Assembly: GCA_020852275.1 (NCBI GenBank)
Contig: JADZBE010000042.1
Coordinates: 62,001-126,000 of the forward strand
Source: Phycisphaerales bacterium
GTDB taxonomy: Bacteria > Planctomycetota > Phycisphaerae > UBA1845
DNA length: 64,000 nucleotides
Direction of reading: 5' to 3'
A program made the translations under genes and the position numbers. The notes under the pieces were generated by a model, which searched no databases, was not told the origin of the DNA, and saw only the letters and a program-made list of their open reading frames with translations. Positions 36,106 through 44,945 of the stretch are shown here, one piece after another. Every line of letters begins with the position of its first letter. The stretch's first letter is position 1.

Positions 36106-36202
36106 GGCGCGTCGGCGGATGGCTCTTGAGCGAGGCTCGAGTGGGGACGGCGCCGGGTAGCCCCGGACCATCGCTACAAGCCTGTTTTCGGGAGACTCGA
36201 GT

Positions 36203-37489
36203 ATGAAGTTACGCAGCAAGATCGCCAGCTTTCTGTTGTCCGGATCATGTGCCGCGGCAGTGTGCGCGCAAGACTTGGAGAGTCTGCGAATCGAAGGCCC
36301 GGCGGAGGTCGTGGAGAACGCGCAAGCCGTGTTCGTCGTCTATGCACTCTTTGACAACGGCTTGGAGTACAATGTTACGCTGTTCTCATCCCTTTCACTG
36401 GCGCCCGGTGATCACGCCGTCATCGATCCGTTCGGCGTCTTTACCGCTTTCGAAGTGAGCGAGGACGCCACCGAGGTGCTCGCCGCCAAGTTCACTTTTG
36501 GCGATCAGACCCGGCAGGCGACCCAGCCGGTCCGCATCAGGGACATCGGCCCGGCGCGCCACGGCTTGCTGTTCGACGCGGACCTGGACCGGGTCCACGT
36601 TGAGGCGGATTTGCTGAACCACCTTCCGTTGACACTGGAGGCATGGGTGAGGCTGGACTCCCTGTGGACGGACCACATGACGGTGATTTCCAATAACCGC
36701 CCTTTCTACTGGGGTCACGGCATCCAGATCAATCGCAGCGGCCATCTCGGCGTGATGGGGCATGATTTTCAGGAATACTCCAATGCGGCGCTCACCGTGG
36801 GGGCTTGGCATCACGTGGCCGTCGTGTATGACGTGGGTCTGTATCGGTTGTACCTGGATGCGCGGGAAGTCAAGACGCGCACCTACTCGCAGCAGCAACC
36901 TGACGCGCGCCCCTATTTCTGGATCGGCAAGAACACGGCCGACGACGGGAACACGCGAGAACGCGATTTTCCTGGGATCATTGACGAGGTCCGCGTCTGG
37001 CACCTCGCGTTGGAGGAGGACGACCTCCTTTGTGCCATGACGAAACGCCTTGACGGAGACGAGCCGGGGCTTGTCGCCTACTACCGCTTCGACGACGCTG
37101 CGGGGCAGCACACCGTCGATGCCACTCCTTTCGGACATGACGGGTTTCTGGGCGGCAACGACAATCCCGATGGCGATCGCGCCGATCCAACGTGGGTCAT
37201 CTCCCTGGCTCCGCTCACGAACGACACGCCGGATGAATGCGGTTTCGATTCCTGTGAAGCAATGGTCCGGCTGAAAGTACGATGCGTCGATTTCAAGCTG
37301 ATCGCCAAGTTGCAGACGTTGCTGCCGCCCGGCGCCGAGTTGACCCTGGACAACGAAGGCAAGCGGCGACAGGTCGTCATCGACGAGCGTGGACGAGGCA
37401 AGGCGACCTGGCGGGAGCAGTTCGGACTGCACACGGTGTACATCGTGGGCTGCGAGGATTTCGTGGATGCGGCCAATTGCGGCCCGTGA
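36203..37489 (+). CDS. Secreted LamG/concanavalin-A-like domain protein
   Basis: The 428-residue protein starts with a signal peptide (MKLRSKIASFLLSGSCAAAV, cleavage probably near CAQ). Residues ~25-115 look like an Ig-like or cadherin-like beta domain. Residues ~120-300 form a LamG-type jelly roll with HLPLTLEAWVRLDS, VGAWHHVAVVYD, LYLDAREV and FPGIIDEVRVWHLAL, which are family hallmarks. The last ~80 residues contain several Cys. It is probably exported and binds a carbohydrate or surface ligand. Codon usage and context show no sign of transfer. Confidence 0.88.
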   Translation: MKLRSKIASFLLSGSCAAAVCAQDLESLRIEGPAEVVENAQAVFVVYALFDNGLEYNVTLFSSLSLAPGDHAVIDPFGVFTAFEVSEDATEVLAAKFTFGDQTRQATQPVRIRDIGPARHGLLFDADLDRVHVEADLLNHLPLTLEAWVRLDSLWTDHMTVISNNRPFYWGHGIQINRSGHLGVMGHDFQEYSNAALTVGAWHHVAVVYDVGLYRLYLDAREVKTRTYSQQQPDARPYFWIGKNTADDGNTRERDFPGIIDEVRVWHLALEEDDLLCAMTKRLDGDEPGLVAYYRFDDAAGQHTVDATPFGHDGFLGGNDNPDGDRADPTWVISLAPLTNDTPDECGFDSCEAMVRLKVRCVDFKLIAKLQTLLPPGAELTLDNEGKRRQVVIDERGRGKATWREQFGLHTVYIVGCEDFVDAANCGP

Positions 37490-37716
37490 ATTGACGTGGG
37501 TCGCCGCGCTTCCGGCTGTTCGATCGGCTCCGTGCTGGCATGACGAAGCTGCATCTGCTAGAAACATCCGGGACGGCGTGGATGCGCCGGTAGGAACTCG
37601 GGCGCGGCGGCGGATTTCGGCTGGGGCGGGTTCCAGCCGCAGCGGGTTGCGGCTGCGTCCGCGGTTCATGGAACTACCGGCTTGCGCTGCGCGAACCTGT
37701 CAGGAATCTGCAAGCC

Positions 37717-38433
37717 ATGAATGAACGTTTTTCCGATCGGGCGCGTCACGCGCTCGCGCTCGCCAACCAGGAGGCCGGGAAGCTCAAGCACAACAACCTC
37801 GCGCCCGGGCACCTGATGCTCGGGCTGATCGCCGAGGGCAAGTCGGTGGCCACCGAGGCGCTGCGGCTGCTCGACGTGGACCTCGAGAAGGTCCGCGCGC
37901 AGGTCCGCACCGAGATGGGCGAGGGTGAGCGCGCCTCCTCCGCCGTCACCGTCCGCGCCCAGACGCAGGAGACCAAGGACGTCATCGCCCGCGCCATCGC
38001 CGAGGCCCGCAAGATCGGGCACAAGTACGTCGGCACGGAGCACCTCATCCTCGGACTCCTCGGGCAGGAAGACAGCCTGCCCGCGCGCATCCTCAAGGCG
38101 CAGGGCGTGCGCATCGACGCGCTCCGCGAAAAGACACTGGCCACGCTTCGCTCCGACCTGGACCCGTCGCACGATCTGGCGCACTCCCGCCACGGACACT
38201 TCGAGTGGATGCACCAGGCGGAACTCGCCAAGGCCTTCCGCAGCCCGAAGTTCTGGCACACCCTCATCATGGCCGTCGATTCCGCCAACCGCCTCGGCGC
38301 CGGCGAGATCGAGCACATCCACCTCCTGCTGGCGCTGCTGCGCGACGAGGAGTCGCCGGTGGGCAAGCTGCTGCGCGAAAAGGGCGTCACCGCCGACTGG
38401 GTGCGCGAGCGGCTGCCGGGGAATTCGGTCTAG
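37717..38433 (+). CDS. Stand-alone Clp N-terminal (Clp_N) domain protein
   Basis: The 238 residues contain three Clp_N-type repeats. The first is FSDRARHALALANQEAGKLKHNNLAPGHLMLGLI, quoted here only in outline (residues 5-38). The second includes IGHKYVGTEHLILGLLG, and the third IEHIHLLLALLRDEESPVGK. In ClpA/ClpC this domain binds adaptors and substrates ahead of two AAA+ modules, which are absent here; the frame ends normally at 38433. It could be an adaptor or decoy for a Clp protease. It is a complete protein, not a truncated clpC, since the sequence after the stop is repeats. Confidence 0.85.
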   Translation: MNERFSDRARHALALANQEAGKLKHNNLAPGHLMLGLIAEGKSVATEALRLLDVDLEKVRAQVRTEMGEGERASSAVTVRAQTQETKDVIARAIAEARKIGHKYVGTEHLILGLLGQEDSLPARILKAQGVRIDALREKTLATLRSDLDPSHDLAHSRHGHFEWMHQAELAKAFRSPKFWHTLIMAVDSANRLGAGEIEHIHLLLALLRDEESPVGKLLREKGVTADWVRERLPGNSV

Positions 38434-38517
38434 CCGCCCGCGGCGTAAGGGCTCGCGGTGAAAGGTGACGTTCGTCATTTCCCCGGAAGCGGGAATCAAG
38501 CCTCGTCATTCCCGCGG

Positions 38518-38720
38518 CGCGTGGCAGGGTCTGCGGTACTCCGCCGGCCACGGTCTTGCCCCGATCGCGAAGGCGAGTGGGTGGCATGGTCTACGGTACT
38601 CCGTTGACCATGCTCTTGCTCCGATCTCCACGGCGGGTGGCATGGCCTGCGGTACTCCGCTGGCCATGTCTTCGCCTCGTTCGCCACGGCCAAGCGAGTA
38701 CGCCAGATCGTGCCCCCCAG
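38518..38720. repeat. Three imperfect ~60-bp repeats with GGTACTCC core
   Basis: Three units begin GTGGCAGGGTCTGCGGTACT, or a variant with GTGGCATGG, at about 38520, 38581 and 38637. Each continues through a CCATG/CCACG half-palindrome and a CTTGC or CTTCG block. They are related to the single copies at 249-293, 5550-5640 and 21383-21413. They are non-coding. Confidence 0.7.
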
Positions 38721-38912
38721 TCTCTCTTCAGCAAGCTTCGATGGGTTCCGGGTTGATGCCGCGGGACCGGCGTGTTGCGGCTTGATGTCGCCGCGCGGGC
38801 GTGGTTCAATGCTTTCCTCAATGCCCTTTCGCCCGTGCGGGCGCCGTCGGGGGGCATGGGTCCGGACAAATGGACGTGTTCGGGTTCTGTTGCAAAGTCA
38901 CGATGACGGCAA

Positions 38913-39067
38913 GGCACGCACGATGCACGCACGCACGGACGCACGGACGCACGACGCACGACGCACGATGCACGATGCACGATGCACGATCCACGATGCA
39001 CGACGCACGATGCACGATGCACGACGCACGACGCACGACGCACGATGCACGATGCACGATGCACGTT
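38913..39067. repeat. Heptanucleotide GCACGAT/GCACGAC tandem array
   Basis: About 22 units of a 7-bp repeat, GCACGAT or GCACGAC with a few GCACGGAC variants, run without spacers. Period 7 keeps no reading frame, and all frames read as His/Arg/Ala-rich nonsense. It is a microsatellite-like array, prone to slippage. Confidence 0.9.
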
Positions 39068-39150
39068 GCCCAAAGTCTCTCATATCTCAATCGGCAGAGC
39101 TGGCGGCGCGTTCATGAGTCTGGTCCGCGCCGCACTTCGACGGGTTCAAG

Positions 39151-39400
39151 GTGACCCATGGGCGCGCGGACGGCAGCGGCGACGACAAGGACAGGGGTGG
39201 AGGACTGCCCATGAAGAGCAATGCGACGTTTCAGACGTGCACGTTTGATTCCAACAAGGCCAAACTCGGCGGCGGAATGTACGCCGTCGGCGTGCCGATC
39301 TTGGATGATTGCACGTTCACCAACAAAGACGCCGACGACGGCCACGGCGACGCTGCGCGCGTGTTCCGGCGGACGGACGCAAGTGTGCATCGAAGGCTGC
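39151..39400 (+). pseudogene. Remnant of a right-handed beta-helix (PMP-like) repeat protein
   Basis: The frame encodes two recognisable repeat units, FQTCTFDSNKAKLGGGMY and a following ILDDCTFTNKDAD, preceded by GGGLPMKSN. This is the GGGMY...CTFxxN pattern of polymorphic-outer-membrane and choice-of-anchor beta-helix proteins. There is no signal peptide and no usual multi-repeat length, and the sequence after about 39360 loses similarity. A decayed gene fragment is the best explanation. Confidence 0.6.
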
Positions 39401-39454
39401 GGCGAGTCGCTTTGCCGCGGAGTGGAATGCCCGTAGGAAAGCTGGAAGTCGAAA

Positions 39455-39542
39455 GCTGAAACGGCGAAACGTCGAAAGCTGAAACGACGAAACGTCGAGA
39501 GCTGAAATGGCGAAACGTCGAGAGCTGAAACGTCGAAACGCG
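39455..39542. repeat. 23-bp tandem repeat, 3.7 copies
   Basis: Units begin GCTGAAACGGCGAAACGTCG at 39455, 39478, 39501 and 39524, with single-base differences. They are non-coding, between the beta-helix remnant and the next gene. Confidence 0.8.
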
Positions 39543-39717
39543 GAGACGCATCACTGCGGACGCGGCTCGGTTTAGACGTGCCACGACCAAGGCGCGGTGC
39601 GATTCGGGGGGGTCGCTTCCTCACGGGCGCGGCTCTGATGGGGCGCGGCTCGGTTCAGGCGCGCGACGCCCAAGGCGCGCTACGACCCAGGCGCGCTACT
39701 CCCCGGGCGCGCCGCGA

Positions 39718-42660
39718 TCAGGGCGTGGTGCGCTCGAGGACGATGCGAGCGCGCAGGCCCTGCTCCTCAAAGTCCAGCCCCGCGTTGCAGCGGCGGAACG
39801 CTTTGAGCATCGGCGGCACGGGCGGACCGGGCTTCGGTGAGGCCGGGTGGCCGTACACCGTGGACTCCATCGTCTTCCATTCCTCGTTCCACACGTAGCT
39901 TCCGCCGCCGGGGCAGATGAGGCGCGTCTGCCACAACGACTCGTGCACCTGCACCGGATCGCGGTCCGGGTAGAGGCGTTTCCACTCGTTGAGCACGGGG
40001 ATGTTGCCCCACGCGCGGAGCATCATGGTCACCTGGTAGTGGTCGCCGGTGAGGCTGCCGACGAGATCGAGGAACTTCTGCTCCATCTGCAGGCAGAGGC
40101 TCGTCCCCAGCCAGGGGCGATCGTCGGTCTGAGTGGCCGTGCCTACCGCGCCCTGAGTTGGCGCGCCCCCCAAGCCCTGACTTGGCGCGCCCCCCGCGCT
40201 CGGAGTTGGCGCGCTCCCCTCCCCCTGAGTCGGCGCGTTTCCGGCGCCCGGGTTCGGCGCGCCGCCGGCGCTTGGACGCGGCGAGGCGGCCGCGCGGCGT
40301 GCGATGTCGCGGTCCAGCGCGTCTTTCATCACCTGTTCGTTGAGCGTGATGATCAGCGCATCGGGCAGCGCGGCGTAGCAAAGCCATGCTCGAGGTTCAT
40401 CCGACAACGCATCGCCCGGGGCCGGGCCGGCGCCGATCCGCACGAAGCTGCGCTCTCCATGCGTCACCGTTTCCCACGCGTTCAGTCCCGACGTGGTCTG
40501 GTCCATGTAGGCCCGCATGGCGGTGAGGAACAGCGTGAGCTTCAGCGAATCACTTACCTCAACGCGCAGCGCGACAGGCAGCCGGAAGTACTCGCTCGCG
40601 AGGAACTGCTGCCGATCGTCCCAGTCGCGCTGCGCCAGCTCCTGCCAGAAGGGCCCGTCGTCGGCGTAGATGGAGACAGAGGACCCCATCCAGCCCAGCG
40701 GGTTGAATTCCAGCTTGGGCGTCATGAACTTCGCGAAGTCGCTGAGCTGGCGCATGGGCGGGGACTGGAGGTTGACAGCCAAGGCGAGGTGGAACAGCGC
40801 GTCGTGCCGATCGCCGGCGTTGGGGGCAATGGCCGCCCCGCGCGCCAGCGCGATTTCGTCGCGATACTCCGAGCCGGCGATAAGCGGCATGACGGAGACG
40901 TCGGCCGCGAGGCGGTCGCGCTGCGTGGTGAAGCGCACGGCGATGGGGTCAAAGAAGTCGCGCCAGTTGCGCTGGTACGATTCGCGCCACCGCGCATAAG
41001 CGTCCGCCTCCTCGCGCGTCACGCGGGTCAGCGGAACCTCCGCGATGGGGGTAAGGAACTCCAGGCTGCCGTGCACGGACGACGTGACGCCCGAGGTGGT
41101 GAGCCGCAGGTCGCCCACGTCGGCGATCGGTCGCTCCATGTGGATCGGGCCTTCGGCAACCGAGTGTGCCGCGAGTGCGTCGAGATTCGCGGCCGTCAGC
41201 TCGGCCATCAGCGCCGAAGCGCGCGTGCGGCGCGAGGTGGCGATGCGCCATCGGGGCCCGCACCAGCGGCGGATCGCGGCGTCGCTGAGGAAGAGGAAAG
41301 CGGACTCGTCCGCATCGGCCAGCGGGTAGCGTTGGCGGAAGTAGGTGTACTCCGGAAGCGAGGCGATGGAGGCGCCGCCCTTGTGCACCTCCGCCAGTCG
41401 CCGCAACTGCGCCGGCGAATTCGTCACCACTACCGTGCGATCGAGCACCGCAAGATACGAGCACACGCGTCGATCCGGCGAAATCAGGGCCGAGTAGGAC
41501 AAACCCTCGACCTCGCCGCTGGTGCTCCTGGCATTCGGGACGCCCTGCGCGGTGAGGGCGATCTGCGCCGCCAGCAGCCCCCGCAGAACCTCTGGGTTTT
41601 CCGCTTCAAACAGAAGGGCCACGTCCGTCCCGGTGCGGTAATACGGATCGGAGCCGGTCAGCGCGACGCTGCGCACGACGTGCGGTCCGAGCAGCCGTCC
41701 CAGCCCGGTCAGCGACAGCCCCAACTGCCGCTCGTAGCGCGCCTTCGTCCGGGCGTCTTCGCTGCGAACATCCACCAGCCGCAGCACCGGAATGCCCTGC
41801 GCGGCCGCTTCGTCCGTCACCGCGACCAGGGCGTCGAACGTGGGGAAGAAGACGGCGTGCTGATCCGCGGGGACCAGCGCGGCGAGCGCGTCTTTCTTGG
41901 GAGTCATGCCGGCCGTCAGCGCGGTCCAGTTCAGCTCGCGCACGGAAATGCCGGTGAGGGAGTCGATGTCCACTGTGGGCGTGTCCGGCTTGAACTCCGG
42001 CAGCACGCGGTCGAGCTGGAGGTTCTCGCTCATCGCCCGCCCGCCGGAGAAGATCGCATAGGTCTCTTCCAGCGATTCGGCGGGGATGACGGTGCCGCGC
42101 GTGGGCGAGATGGACATCGCGTCGTTCGCGTCATCCGCCGAGTCGCCCGTGGTGCGAAGTTGATGCCGGAACCACGCCGCGCCGGGCAGGCCGCGGCTGA
42201 GCAGATTGCGGTAGTGTTCCCGCCGCGCGTGCTCCCAGGGCTTCTGCGCATCGGCGGCGGCCGCGGTGGCGGGCAGCGCGAACCGCACGGACGACATGCT
42301 TGTCCAGTCCGGCCGCGGGATGACGACGTGCCCGGCGAGGTCCGCGCCGCGCGGCGCTTTGACCAGCAGCGTCGATCGCTCCACGGAATCCTGCGGGGTG
42401 GCCCAGCCGAACAGGGTCTCCGCGTCCGCGACCTCGACGAAAGCTTCGCCCTCGCCGTCGAGAATTGCATAGGGCTGCATCACGCTCGACATGCGGTAAT
42501 AGCGCGACGCGGGCACCGGCTCGTGTACGGGCCAGGAGCCTTGCGTCAGTTGCAGTTGCGGCAAGGGGACGCGGTAGTAGGCGTCGTCGGCAAGGGCCGC
42601 CCCGGCGAGGCTGAGGCAGGCACATCCAACCAACGTGCAAAGCAAGCGAGTGGCTCTCAT
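39718..42660 (-). CDS. Large secreted protein of unknown function with a Gly/Ala/Pro/Thr repeat tract
   Basis: The protein has about 980 residues from ATG 42660, placed 7 nt after AAAGGAG. The N-terminus is a signal peptide (MRATRLLCTLVGCACLSLAG, AxA before DDAYY). The body alternates predicted alpha and beta regions and has no catalytic motif I recognise, although SAFLFLSDAAIRRWCGPRW looks conserved-like. Near residues 790-850 there is a tandem tract of units such as GGAPTQG and GSAPTPSA, encoded by imperfect 24-30 bp repeats at about 40140-40280. It is probably an exported envelope protein. The zinc-ribbon membrane gene lies just upstream on the same strand, and the two may form an operon. 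Confidence 0.75.
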   Translation of the reverse strand: MRATRLLCTLVGCACLSLAGAALADDAYYRVPLPQLQLTQGSWPVHEPVPASRYYRMSSVMQPYAILDGEGEAFVEVADAETLFGWATPQDSVERSTLLVKAPRGADLAGHVVIPRPDWTSMSSVRFALPATAAAADAQKPWEHARREHYRNLLSRGLPGAAWFRHQLRTTGDSADDANDAMSISPTRGTVIPAESLEETYAIFSGGRAMSENLQLDRVLPEFKPDTPTVDIDSLTGISVRELNWTALTAGMTPKKDALAALVPADQHAVFFPTFDALVAVTDEAAAQGIPVLRLVDVRSEDARTKARYERQLGLSLTGLGRLLGPHVVRSVALTGSDPYYRTGTDVALLFEAENPEVLRGLLAAQIALTAQGVPNARSTSGEVEGLSYSALISPDRRVCSYLAVLDRTVVVTNSPAQLRRLAEVHKGGASIASLPEYTYFRQRYPLADADESAFLFLSDAAIRRWCGPRWRIATSRRTRASALMAELTAANLDALAAHSVAEGPIHMERPIADVGDLRLTTSGVTSSVHGSLEFLTPIAEVPLTRVTREEADAYARWRESYQRNWRDFFDPIAVRFTTQRDRLAADVSVMPLIAGSEYRDEIALARGAAIAPNAGDRHDALFHLALAVNLQSPPMRQLSDFAKFMTPKLEFNPLGWMGSSVSIYADDGPFWQELAQRDWDDRQQFLASEYFRLPVALRVEVSDSLKLTLFLTAMRAYMDQTTSGLNAWETVTHGERSFVRIGAGPAPGDALSDEPRAWLCYAALPDALIITLNEQVMKDALDRDIARRAAASPRPSAGGAPNPGAGNAPTQGEGSAPTPSAGGAPSQGLGGAPTQGAVGTATQTDDRPWLGTSLCLQMEQKFLDLVGSLTGDHYQVTMMLRAWGNIPVLNEWKRLYPDRDPVQVHESLWQTRLICPGGGSYVWNEEWKTMESTVYGHPASPKPGPPVPPMLKAFRRCNAGLDFEEQGLRARIVLERTTP

Positions 42661-42688
42661 GGCAATGCTCCTTTCCAAAGGACTTGGA

Positions 42689-44128
42689 TTACTCCTCGTC
42701 CGACGTGTCTTTCACTTTGACGTCCTCGATGCGGATTTCGCCATCCCAGATCTTGAAAACATCCATGGTCTCGCGGGCGAGTTCCTTGTCCGATCGAAGG
42801 ATGACATCCACCGTGCCGTCTTCCGGAACTTTGAAGCCTGTTCCGTCGTAGGAGCGACTGCTGCCCCCGCCCGGCCCAAGCCCCATGGTTCCATCGCGAT
42901 GTTCCGTGCCGTCATCCAGCACCACGATGACCTGGAATGCACACGTAACGGGGACTGAGCCGTTGCGCGAGGGGCCACTGAACCAGTCCACGCCGATTCG
43001 ATAGCGCCCGGCGCCGTCAGCGTTGGGTTCGCGACGACGACCCCGATCCTCCTCAACGATCGCGAAGGCGGTGCGAGAGACTGAAGCCCTCACCTTGGCG
43101 TCCACTTCGGGGGATGACACCCCCTCCACCGGATCGGGGGCGTCTTTCGGGAGAACGTCCACTTCCGCAGCCAGCAGAATCTCCTTGGAGGCTGCGATTG
43201 CAGACTCACCGCTCCAGGTCATGGAAGAGTCCTCGGGTTGAAGCGCGACTCGGCCGGCGATGCGGAGCGGTTGTTTGCCTGGAGACGCTTCAAGGCGCAG
43301 CGTAGAGGACATTCCGCTCTCCTCCAGCCGATCGGGATCTCGACCCTGCCAACTCCAGTCTGTATTCAGGAAGAGTGTTCGCCCAAACTCATCGGAGGAC
43401 TCGACGCCCTTCACGCCACCCAGCGCGGCCTCCGTGATTTCGAACAGGTAGCTGTACGGCAGCACCTCGGACGTCCGGTTCTTGTAGTACACCTCGTACA
43501 CCACCGGATCCCCCTGCCGGATGGGGGAGCGGGCTTTCAACTCGAAGATGAACAGTTGCGTGTAGAACTGCTCCGCCTGCGCCGGTGTCAGGAGCTTGCG
43601 CTGTTCGATCTTCGCGAGCGTGTCGCACCACTCAGCCCAGCGCGAGGGCGCGGGGGACAGGCCGTGCTTGACGAGCGCCGCCTCGGCAAGCTGCCGCAAG
43701 GCGCCGTCGGAGAGCGTGTTGTTGTTGAGCCGTGCAAGCAGCTCACTGAAGGCGTCATCGCTTCCCGCGGCGGCAGACCCGATGAGCCATGAAGCGGGAA
43801 GGTAGGGATCGAGCTTGATCTGGGTGCCCGCGAGGTACAGCATTCCGCCGCCACCCAACAGCGTCGGGGCCAGGAGAATCGCGCCGCTGGCCATCATCAC
43901 GGGCCGGCGACGACGCTCGCCCGTCTGCACGTGCTCCGCAAGCAGGTCCAGCCCGCACTCCGGACACGTTCCCGAGGTGACGCCGATGAGATTGTACTGA
44001 CATCGTCGGCATCGCGGCCCGCCGCCCAGCAGCCGCCCCCGCCAGCCCAGGAAGATCAGGACGATCGCCAGCGTCAGGGAAGAGCCTAGCGCGAAGGGGA
44101 TCAGAAAGGAAAGAGCCTGCGCGTTCAT
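42689..44128 (-). CDS. Zinc-ribbon membrane protein of unknown function
   Basis: The protein has about 479 residues from ATG 44128 (MNAQALSFLIPFALGSSLTL). The first membrane segment is at residues 8-32. It is followed by a rubredoxin-like zinc ribbon, CRRCQYNL and CPECG, of the kind common next to membrane segments in Planctomycetes proteins. A second membrane segment lies near residues 85-105 (SGAILLAPTLLGGGGMLYLAG). The remaining ~370 residues look extracytoplasmic and beta-rich, ending in an acidic DTSDEE tail. No enzymatic motif is seen. It ends 28 bp before the start of the 980-residue secreted protein, which suggests co-expression. Confidence 0.78.
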   Translation of the reverse strand: MNAQALSFLIPFALGSSLTLAIVLIFLGWRGRLLGGGPRCRRCQYNLIGVTSGTCPECGLDLLAEHVQTGERRRRPVMMASGAILLAPTLLGGGGMLYLAGTQIKLDPYLPASWLIGSAAAGSDDAFSELLARLNNNTLSDGALRQLAEAALVKHGLSPAPSRWAEWCDTLAKIEQRKLLTPAQAEQFYTQLFIFELKARSPIRQGDPVVYEVYYKNRTSEVLPYSYLFEITEAALGGVKGVESSDEFGRTLFLNTDWSWQGRDPDRLEESGMSSTLRLEASPGKQPLRIAGRVALQPEDSSMTWSGESAIAASKEILLAAEVDVLPKDAPDPVEGVSSPEVDAKVRASVSRTAFAIVEEDRGRRREPNADGAGRYRIGVDWFSGPSRNGSVPVTCAFQVIVVLDDGTEHRDGTMGLGPGGGSSRSYDGTGFKVPEDGTVDVILRSDKELARETMDVFKIWDGEIRIEDVKVKDTSDEE

Positions 44129-44719
44129 GCCGCACCTCATCGGGCAGAGAAGATGTTACTCCAGACGGGCCTCAACCGCACGCCGGGATCCGTGCACGGG
44201 TCGCTATCGGGTCCGTGACGGGATCGGCGGCCCCATCGGGGACGACGGCTGTAGCCACGGGAGCGGAATCCGTGGTCACGGTGGGCGTCGGACCCCGGCC
44301 CCGGAAGGCATCGCGTGCTTCGGCTTACGATGGGCCTTGGCAGCGGCCTACGCGGGGATCCCCGGTTCATCTGCGAGAGCCGACGCCATGGGGGTCGGAG
44401 ACATCGATCCCACCCCTTTCTCGGCCTCCACCCTTACGCCCGGTTCCCAACCTCGAAGGGCTTGCATCTTCCAACCTCGAAGGGGTTGCGTCCTCCAGCC
44501 CAGGGTTGGTCGCCGCAGGCGAGCAACCCTGGGTCACCGAGCCCGGTCCCCGTCGCTAACCCCATTGGGGTTGAATCATGCTCGGCCATCGTTGACCCAG
44601 GGTAGACCTCTCCGCGGTGAACCCTGGGCTGGAGGCCGCGACCCAGTTGGGGTCGAAGGCCGCGACCTCGTTGGGGTTGCACCATTGGCTCCCGTGCGCG
44701 CACCGGAATCGCGGCAGAC

Positions 44720-44812
44720 GTACAACCCCTTTCGGGGTTGGGTCACCCCGCGCTCGAGAGGCCGTGGGCTGCGCCCACGGCTACCCATGTGGATCCCCTG
44801 CGGGGATCAAGC
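44720..44812. repeat. Triple-hairpin repeat element
   Basis: Three successive stems lie here: AACCCCTTTCGGGGTT, then GCCGTGGGCTGCGCCCACGGC in outline (arms GCCGTGGGC/GCCCACGGC), then ATCCCCTGCGGGGAT. A sister copy with the same order occurs at about 52115-52202, and both are followed directly by short tandem repeats. Confidence 0.75.
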
Positions 44813-44828
44813 TGACGATGCTGCGGAA

Positions 44829-44945
44829 ATCGAGCTGAGTCGGCGTCGGATATCGACTGACTCGGCTGCGGTAATCGAGCTGACTCGGCGTCGGATATCG
44901 ACTGACTCGGGTTCGGAGATCGATGGACTCGGCTTCGGAGATCGA
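44829..44945. repeat. 22-23 bp tandem repeats, five copies
   Basis: Units starting ATCGAGCTGAGTCGGCGTCGG or ATCGACTGACTCGG in shortened form occur at 44829, 44852, 44874, 44897 and 44919, each ending GGAT, GGTA or GGAG. The alternation of 22 and 23 bp shows it is not coding. Confidence 0.8.

Larger units (their letters stand above)
38434..39717. other. Repeat-rich intergenic region with one gene remnant
   Basis: This 1.28-kb gap holds palindromes at 38476-38520, three imperfect ~60-bp units at 38518-38720, a heptanucleotide array at 38913-39067, a beta-helix gene remnant near 39151-39400, and a 23-bp tandem array at 39455-39542. It has no intact gene. Confidence 0.75.

Noticed and set aside
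36110-36200. Cyclic di-GMP (GEMM-like) riboswitch before the LamG gene
   Set aside because: A short CCGGG/CCCGG hairpin and a GC-rich leader are present, but the conserved GEMM core bases and tetraloop-receptor arrangement are not.
38913-39067. Possible CRISPR array
   Set aside because: The units are 7 bp, head to tail and without spacers, so it is a heptanucleotide tandem repeat. No cas genes are present in the window.
39847-42720. Long plus-strand frame of 957 codons opposite the secreted protein gene
   Set aside because: It is the complementary shadow of a high-GC gene. Its translation is Arg/Gly/Ala/His-rich without domains, while the minus strand has a signal peptide, a ribosome binding site and normal composition.
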